A program made the translations under genes and the position numbers. From Flavobacterium sp. N2820 (GTDB taxonomy: Bacteria > Bacteroidota > Bacteroidia > Flavobacteriales > Flavobacteriaceae): a DNA stretch of 64,000 nt. Under the pieces are notes generated by a model. It saw only the letters and a program-made list of their open reading frames with translations, searched no databases and was not told the DNA's origin. Of the stretch, positions 60,090-64,000 are shown in pieces; positions within the stretch are counted from its first letter, which is position 1; the number at the start of each line of letters is the position of its first letter. Where the stretch lies: NCBI RefSeq assembly GCF_025947285.1, contig NZ_CP110008.1:1627001-1691000 (forward strand), given 5' to 3'.

Positions 60090-60971
60090 ATGTATAAATT
60101 CTCATTGTTGCTTTTTTTAACATCATTTGTCTTAGTATATGGCCAAGAAAAAATGAAGGACACTACAATAATAGTAAAAACCTATTCACAAAGATGGGAA
60201 TTGAATGATGCTGTAAAAAAAGGAACTTTTAGACTTATGTCATACAAACCCATTTATTTGACAGCAGGTAGAATTTCAAGCAACCCAAATAAATTACCAA
60301 AAAGCGAAAATCCAGATTATTCAGCATCCGAAAGTAACCCTTATAATAATATAGAAGCAAAATTTCAATTGAGTTTTAAAACAAAAGTAATCCAAGACTT
60401 ATTATGGGGAAAAGGAGATATTTGGATAGGATATACACAAAAAGCACATTGGCAAATTTACAATACCGAAATTTCTAGAGCATTTAGAGAATTAAATTAC
60501 GAACCCGAACTTATTTTTAAATATCCATTACAAATTAATTTTCTTGGCGGACAATTCAAATCAATCGGAGCCTCCTTTAACCATCAGTCAAATGGAAAAA
60601 ACCTACCTACTTCCAGAAGTTGGAACCGAATTATTTTTCATACAGGATATGAAATAGACAATTGGATCATCACATTAAACCCTTGGATACGATTAGCAGA
60701 TGATGAAGATGAAAATCCTAAAATAACCAAATACATTGGAAATGGAGAACTAAATGTAGCATATACATACAACAAACATCAATTTTATACTATTATCACT
60801 CACCCATTTTCTAGTTTTGAAGGCGGAAGTATTCAATTGAATTATGTTTTCCCAATAAAAGGACATTTACGGGGTCAAGTCCAAGTGTTTGAAGGGTATG
60901 GAGAAACCATGATTGATTATAATCACAGACAAACTACATTGGGAGTCGGAATTTCTTTTGCAGATTGGTAA
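60090..60971 (+). CDS. pldA: Outer membrane phospholipase A (OMPLA)
   Basis: 293 residues. Signal peptide (about 1-19, FVLVYGQ), 12-strand barrel. Active-site GASFNHQSNGKNLPTSRSWN holds the His-x-Ser of OMPLA and the following Asn. Hydrolyses misplaced phospholipids in the outer leaflet. Confidence 0.87.
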   Translation: MYKFSLLLFLTSFVLVYGQEKMKDTTIIVKTYSQRWELNDAVKKGTFRLMSYKPIYLTAGRISSNPNKLPKSENPDYSASESNPYNNIEAKFQLSFKTKVIQDLLWGKGDIWIGYTQKAHWQIYNTEISRAFRELNYEPELIFKYPLQINFLGGQFKSIGASFNHQSNGKNLPTSRSWNRIIFHTGYEIDNWIITLNPWIRLADDEDENPKITKYIGNGELNVAYTYNKHQFYTIITHPFSSFEGGSIQLNYVFPIKGHLRGQVQVFEGYGETMIDYNHRQTTLGVGISFADW

Positions 60972-60973
60972 TC

Positions 60974-62539
60974 TTAAACAACTTGTAAACTTTCAGCAAT
61001 TTTTAAGGCACATTTCTCACCATCTATTGCTGCAGAAATAATGCCTCCAGCAAAACCAGCTCCTTCACCGCAAGGATACAATCCTTTAATTTGAATGTGT
61101 TCCAATGAAAAATTATCTCTGGGAATGCGCACGGGTGATGACGTTCTACTTTCTGGAGCGTGTAAAATAGCTTCATTAGTCATGTAGCCTTTCATTGATT
61201 TTCCAAATTGAACAAAACCTTCTCGCATAATTTGAGCTAAAAATCCAGGAAAAACTTGTCCCATTTCCACCGAAGTAGTTCCGGGAACATACGATGTTTT
61301 TGGAATAGCCGCCGAAATTTTATTTTGCGTAAAATCAACCATGCGTTGTGCTGGAACTTTTTGAGTTTGTCCAGCTAAATACCATGCTTTTTGTTCAATA
61401 GCTTTTTGAAATTCCATTCCGGCTAACGGGCCAAATTTTTCATACGGTTTAAAATCCTCCAATTTTAATTCGACTACAATTCCAGAATTTGCCGTCGCTT
61501 GATCACGTTTTGAAGGCGACCAACCATTCGTAACTACTTCGCCCGGAGCAGTAGCACAAGGCGCAATTACACCTCCAGGACACATACAAAACGAATACAT
61601 TCCACGACCATTGACTTGTTTTACAATTGAATAGGGTGCTGGAGGCAAATAATCACCTCTAAAATCGCACGAATATTGAATTTGGTCAATTAATTCCTGT
61701 GGATGTTCTGCTCGAACGCCTAAAGCGAAAGGTTTGGCCTCGATAAGAATATTTTTTTTATGCAGTAACTCGAAAATATCACGAGCCGAATGTCCGGTAG
61801 CTAAAATGACTTTATTTGCTGAAATAATATCCCCATTTTGAATAACAACACCTTGCATTTCGTTATTTTTTACTACAAAATCAGTTACTCGAGTTTCAAA
61901 TAGTACTTGACCGCCACAAGCGAGGATTTTTTCTCTGATGTCTTGAATTATCTGTGGTAATTTATTGGTTCCAATGTGTGGATGCGCTTCTACCAAAATA
62001 TCAGGTGTGGCTCCAAAACCTACTAAAAGTTCTAAAATTCGATCCACATCGCCACGTTTTTTAGAACGCGTATATAACTTTCCATCGGAATAAGTTCCAG
62101 CACCACCTTCACCAAAACAATAATTAGAATCTTCATTTACAATTCCATCTACATTAATTGCTTTTAAATCGCGACGACGACCACGCACATCTTTTCCTCG
62201 TTCTAAAACGATGGGCTTCAAACCTAGTTCGATTAGTTGCAAAGCAGCAAATAATCCAGCTGGGCCTGCACCAACAACAATTACTTCTTGTTTGTTAGCT
62301 ACATTTGGATAATCGGGTAATTCGATTTTAGAAGCAACATAGTCTTCGCCAATCAAATAAACATTTGCTTTAATGTTCATTTTTATAGCTTTTTGACGCG
62401 CATCGATAGAACGTTTTAAAACCACCACTTTTTGAATTTCTTTTGGACTGACCTGAAATAACTTAGCAACATGTTGGGCTAACAAACTTTCGTTTGCAGC
62501 TACTTCTGGTGAAACTTGAAATTGAAATTCGCGTGGCAT
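60974..62539 (-). CDS. FAD-dependent oxidoreductase (COG2509-like)
   Basis: 521 residues from the ATG at 62539 (MPREFQFQVSPEVAANESLL); the open frame continues to 62626. After an N-terminal domain (1-85), FAD Rossmann motif VVGAGPAGLFAALQLIELG, then GEGGAGTYSDGKLYTRSKKR and C-terminal GLYPCGEGAGFAGGIISAAI. Substrate unknown. Confidence 0.85.
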   Translation of the reverse strand: MPREFQFQVSPEVAANESLLAQHVAKLFQVSPKEIQKVVVLKRSIDARQKAIKMNIKANVYLIGEDYVASKIELPDYPNVANKQEVIVVGAGPAGLFAALQLIELGLKPIVLERGKDVRGRRRDLKAINVDGIVNEDSNYCFGEGGAGTYSDGKLYTRSKKRGDVDRILELLVGFGATPDILVEAHPHIGTNKLPQIIQDIREKILACGGQVLFETRVTDFVVKNNEMQGVVIQNGDIISANKVILATGHSARDIFELLHKKNILIEAKPFALGVRAEHPQELIDQIQYSCDFRGDYLPPAPYSIVKQVNGRGMYSFCMCPGGVIAPCATAPGEVVTNGWSPSKRDQATANSGIVVELKLEDFKPYEKFGPLAGMEFQKAIEQKAWYLAGQTQKVPAQRMVDFTQNKISAAIPKTSYVPGTTSVEMGQVFPGFLAQIMREGFVQFGKSMKGYMTNEAILHAPESRTSSPVRIPRDNFSLEHIQIKGLYPCGEGAGFAGGIISAAIDGEKCALKIAESLQVV

Positions 62540-62598
62540 TTTAAAAATGAATTTAAGATTATTCAGTTGCAAAAATAGTAATTTGAAAATTGACTTTG

Positions 62599-62606
62599 TA
62601 ACTTTG
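62599..62606 (+). promoter_or_regulatory. -7 element TAACTTTG
   Basis: Perfect TAnnTTTG, 20 nt before the ATG at 62626. Confidence 0.5.
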
Positions 62607-62625
62607 TACCATCGAAACTTATACA

Positions 62626-62862
62626 ATGCGAAAAATAAAGTTAATTTGGGATTTTAGAGGAGAAGCCGCCGCAAAAACAGCAGAACACCACGACATTCAT
62701 CTAAACGAATATTTAGAGAAAGAGAATATTACTTTAGAAAAAACAGGATTTGAAGTTGTCAATGAAATGCATGCCATTGCTTACATAGTAGTTGAAGAAA
62801 AAGACATGATAACTTTTAGAGATGCATTAAAACCCCATCGAGGTGAGGTTTATTTAAGTTAG
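62626..62862 (+). CDS. Conserved hypothetical protein (78 aa)
   Basis: 78 residues: MRKIKLIWDFRGEAAAKTAE, then ALKPHRGEVYLS. Looks like a widely conserved Flavobacteria protein with a ferredoxin-like beta-alpha-beta pattern. No function recognised. Convergent with the AraC gene (overlap of 4 bp). Confidence 0.75.
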   Translation: MRKIKLIWDFRGEAAAKTAEHHDIHLNEYLEKENITLEKTGFEVVNEMHAIAYIVVEEKDMITFRDALKPHRGEVYLS

Positions 62863-63740
62863 TTTTTAAGTCTATTAATAAAATCTTTTGTGGTTTCTCC
62901 AGTGTGTTTTTTAAATAATTTCATGAAGTAGCTTGGACTTGAAAACCCTAAAGCATAAGAAATTTGACTAGTGTTCAGGTTTCGTTCAACCATTAAGCGC
63001 TTACTTTCTAATAACAATCGCTGTGTAATCAATTCTGTTACCGTTTTATTTAAAATAGATTTTGTAATTCTATTTAAGTGTTTTAAGGTAATCGCCAATT
63101 TACCCGCATAAAACGAAGGTGATTTTTCTGTTTTGAAATAAGCTTCTAATTCTGTTTCAAACTGTTTCAATTTGTAATTATAAACAGGTTGATTAATTGT
63201 ATTAACAGCCGAATATAATCTAGTGATTTCGATAAAAATAGTATCCAAAAGATTGAGCATTTTATCGTTTTTATACATTAAATTCAAATCATATTCTTGA
63301 ATCAGTAACTCAAAATAAGGTATAATTTGATTCATTTGTTGATTGGAAAGAAGTAATTCTGGGCTATTTTTAAACGATTGAAAATAAGAATATTCTTCTA
63401 TCTTTTTAGTCTTAAAATACAGATTAAAAATCTCTTTCGAACAAAAAACAATGTATCCTTCAACATCTTGAGAAAGTTTCCATGAATGAATTTGCCCTGG
63501 TTGCATAAAAAACAAACTCCCTGAACAAATTGTAAATTTATCAAAATCAATAACATGCTCGCCATTTCCACTTGTAAACAAAACCAATAAATAAAAATTA
63601 TGACGGTGCATCGTTTCTATAAAATGGTGCTTAAACAAATGTTTTTTTAATGAGTTTACATATAGACTATTTAAAATATTTCGATCAAAATTTTTAATTT
63701 CGTATACAGGATGATCCATGCTAATGTCTTTTTTGTACAT
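62859..63740 (-). CDS. AraC-family transcriptional regulator
   Basis: 293 residues. N-terminal cupin sensing domain (about 30-130, IDFDKFTICSGSLFFMQPGQ), C-terminal double HTH (about 195-290) with KLAITLKHLNRITKSILNKT and ISYALGFSSPSYFMKLFKKH. Targets unknown; adjacent divergent DUF983 gene is one possibility. Confidence 0.9.
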   Translation of the reverse strand: MYKKDISMDHPVYEIKNFDRNILNSLYVNSLKKHLFKHHFIETMHRHNFYLLVLFTSGNGEHVIDFDKFTICSGSLFFMQPGQIHSWKLSQDVEGYIVFCSKEIFNLYFKTKKIEEYSYFQSFKNSPELLLSNQQMNQIIPYFELLIQEYDLNLMYKNDKMLNLLDTIFIEITRLYSAVNTINQPVYNYKLKQFETELEAYFKTEKSPSFYAGKLAITLKHLNRITKSILNKTVTELITQRLLLESKRLMVERNLNTSQISYALGFSSPSYFMKLFKKHTGETTKDFINRLKN

Positions 63741-63782
63741 GTTTTAGCGAAGATACAAAATCTTAAAAGGTAAAAGTTAAAT

Positions 63783-63790
63783 TATCTTTG
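63783..63790 (+). promoter_or_regulatory. -7 element TATCTTTG
   Basis: Perfect TAnnTTTG, 15 nt before the ATG at 63806. Confidence 0.5.
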
Positions 63791-63805
63791 CTGAAATTAA
63801 TTTCA

Positions 63806-64000
63806 ATGAAAAACACACTAATAAACATTTTTAAAAATAATTGCCCAAATTGCGAAAAAGGAAAAGTTTTTAAAAATGGATTAATTAATTTTGGTTTTGG
63901 GTTCCCAATGATGAATGAATATTGTCGAAATTGTAATACAAAATTCGAAAAAGAACCTGGTTATTTTTTTGGTGCTATGTTTGTAAACTATGGCCTTGGT
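63806..64000 (+). CDS. DUF983 membrane protein (5' part only)
   Basis: 65 residues visible to the window edge. Two Cys pairs CPNCEKG and CRNCNTKF followed by EKEPGYFFGAMFVNYG are the DUF983 pattern: a zinc-ribbon-like start and membrane helices beyond the edge. Role unknown. Confidence 0.85.
   Translation, partial: MKNTLINIFKNNCPNCEKGKVFKNGLINFGFGFPMMNEYCRNCNTKFEKEPGYFFGAMFVNYGLG

Noticed and set aside
1..64000. CRISPR arrays, insertion sequences, rRNA genes
   Set aside because: No regularly spaced repeat array, no IS transposase other than the phage MuA-like gene, and no rRNA sequence were recognised on reading both strands.

Overview
The window looks like a chromosomal segment of a low-GC member of the Bacteroidetes, most likely a Flavobacterium or close relative. 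The evidence is the AT-rich coding, a TonB-dependent receptor with a carboxypeptidase-like regulatory domain, DUF2805, DUF4369 and DUF2721 genes, the absence of Shine-Dalgarno sites, and many matches to the Bacteroidetes -7 promoter element TAnnTTTG. Host genes occupy about 1-8770 and 44800-64000. A complete-looking Mu-like transposable prophage of about 36 kb lies between them (about 8793-44774).

Left host block: the 5' part of argS (minus, runs off the window), a TonB-dependent outer membrane receptor, a FabH-type ketoacyl-ACP synthase III, a secreted S9 peptidase and an ABC-transporter ATPase.

Prophage, left to right. (i) The left end carries an inverted terminal repeat, a pair of 31-bp direct repeats and a bidirectional terminator. 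(ii) A LexA/CI-type repressor (minus) and a divergent Ner/Cro-like protein share two TCGAA-N6-TTCGA operators. (iii) The transposition module has a MuA-like DDE transposase, a MuB-like AAA ATPase and a second P-loop ATPase. (iv) A long early region of small, often overlapping genes includes DUF3164, GemA/gp16-like, DnaT-like, DUF7220 and ASCH-like proteins, plus an odd tRNA-like gene and a long stem-loop. (v) The DNA-packaging and head module (terminase, portal, gp36, gpF, gpG, gp37) lies on the minus strand, opposite to everything around it. (vi) On the plus strand follow the protease-scaffold, the capsid, a lysis cassette (holin candidate, amidase, u-spanin candidate), sheath, tube, a frameshifted tail assembly chaperone, the tape measure, baseplate and fibre genes. 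(vii) At the right end, where Mu carries mom, there is a separate cassette: a long structured intergenic element, a 42-aa protein, an ABC ATPase joined to a GNAT acetyltransferase across a run of ten A's in the -1 frame, and a formyltransferase-fold protein. The cassette genes are coupled by ATGA overlaps, and I regard it as a candidate DNA-modification or anti-restriction system.

Right host block: an OmpA-like lipoprotein and a lipocalin, htpG, a DUF2721 protein, an L,D-transpeptidase-like protein, a DMT transporter, aquaporin, AlkB, two DUF2805 genes, an M61 peptidase, a DUF4369 lipoprotein, tRNA-Thr(TGT), phosphomannose isomerase, peroxiredoxin, QueD/PTPS, Idi, a cold-shock protein, an OMPLA phospholipase, an FAD oxidoreductase, an AraC regulator and a partial DUF983 gene. 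The prophage appears to have separated the ompA-like gene from its own terminator, which now sits at 8741-8767 on the far side of the insertion.

All family assignments come from reading motifs, lengths and gene order; no database search was run.
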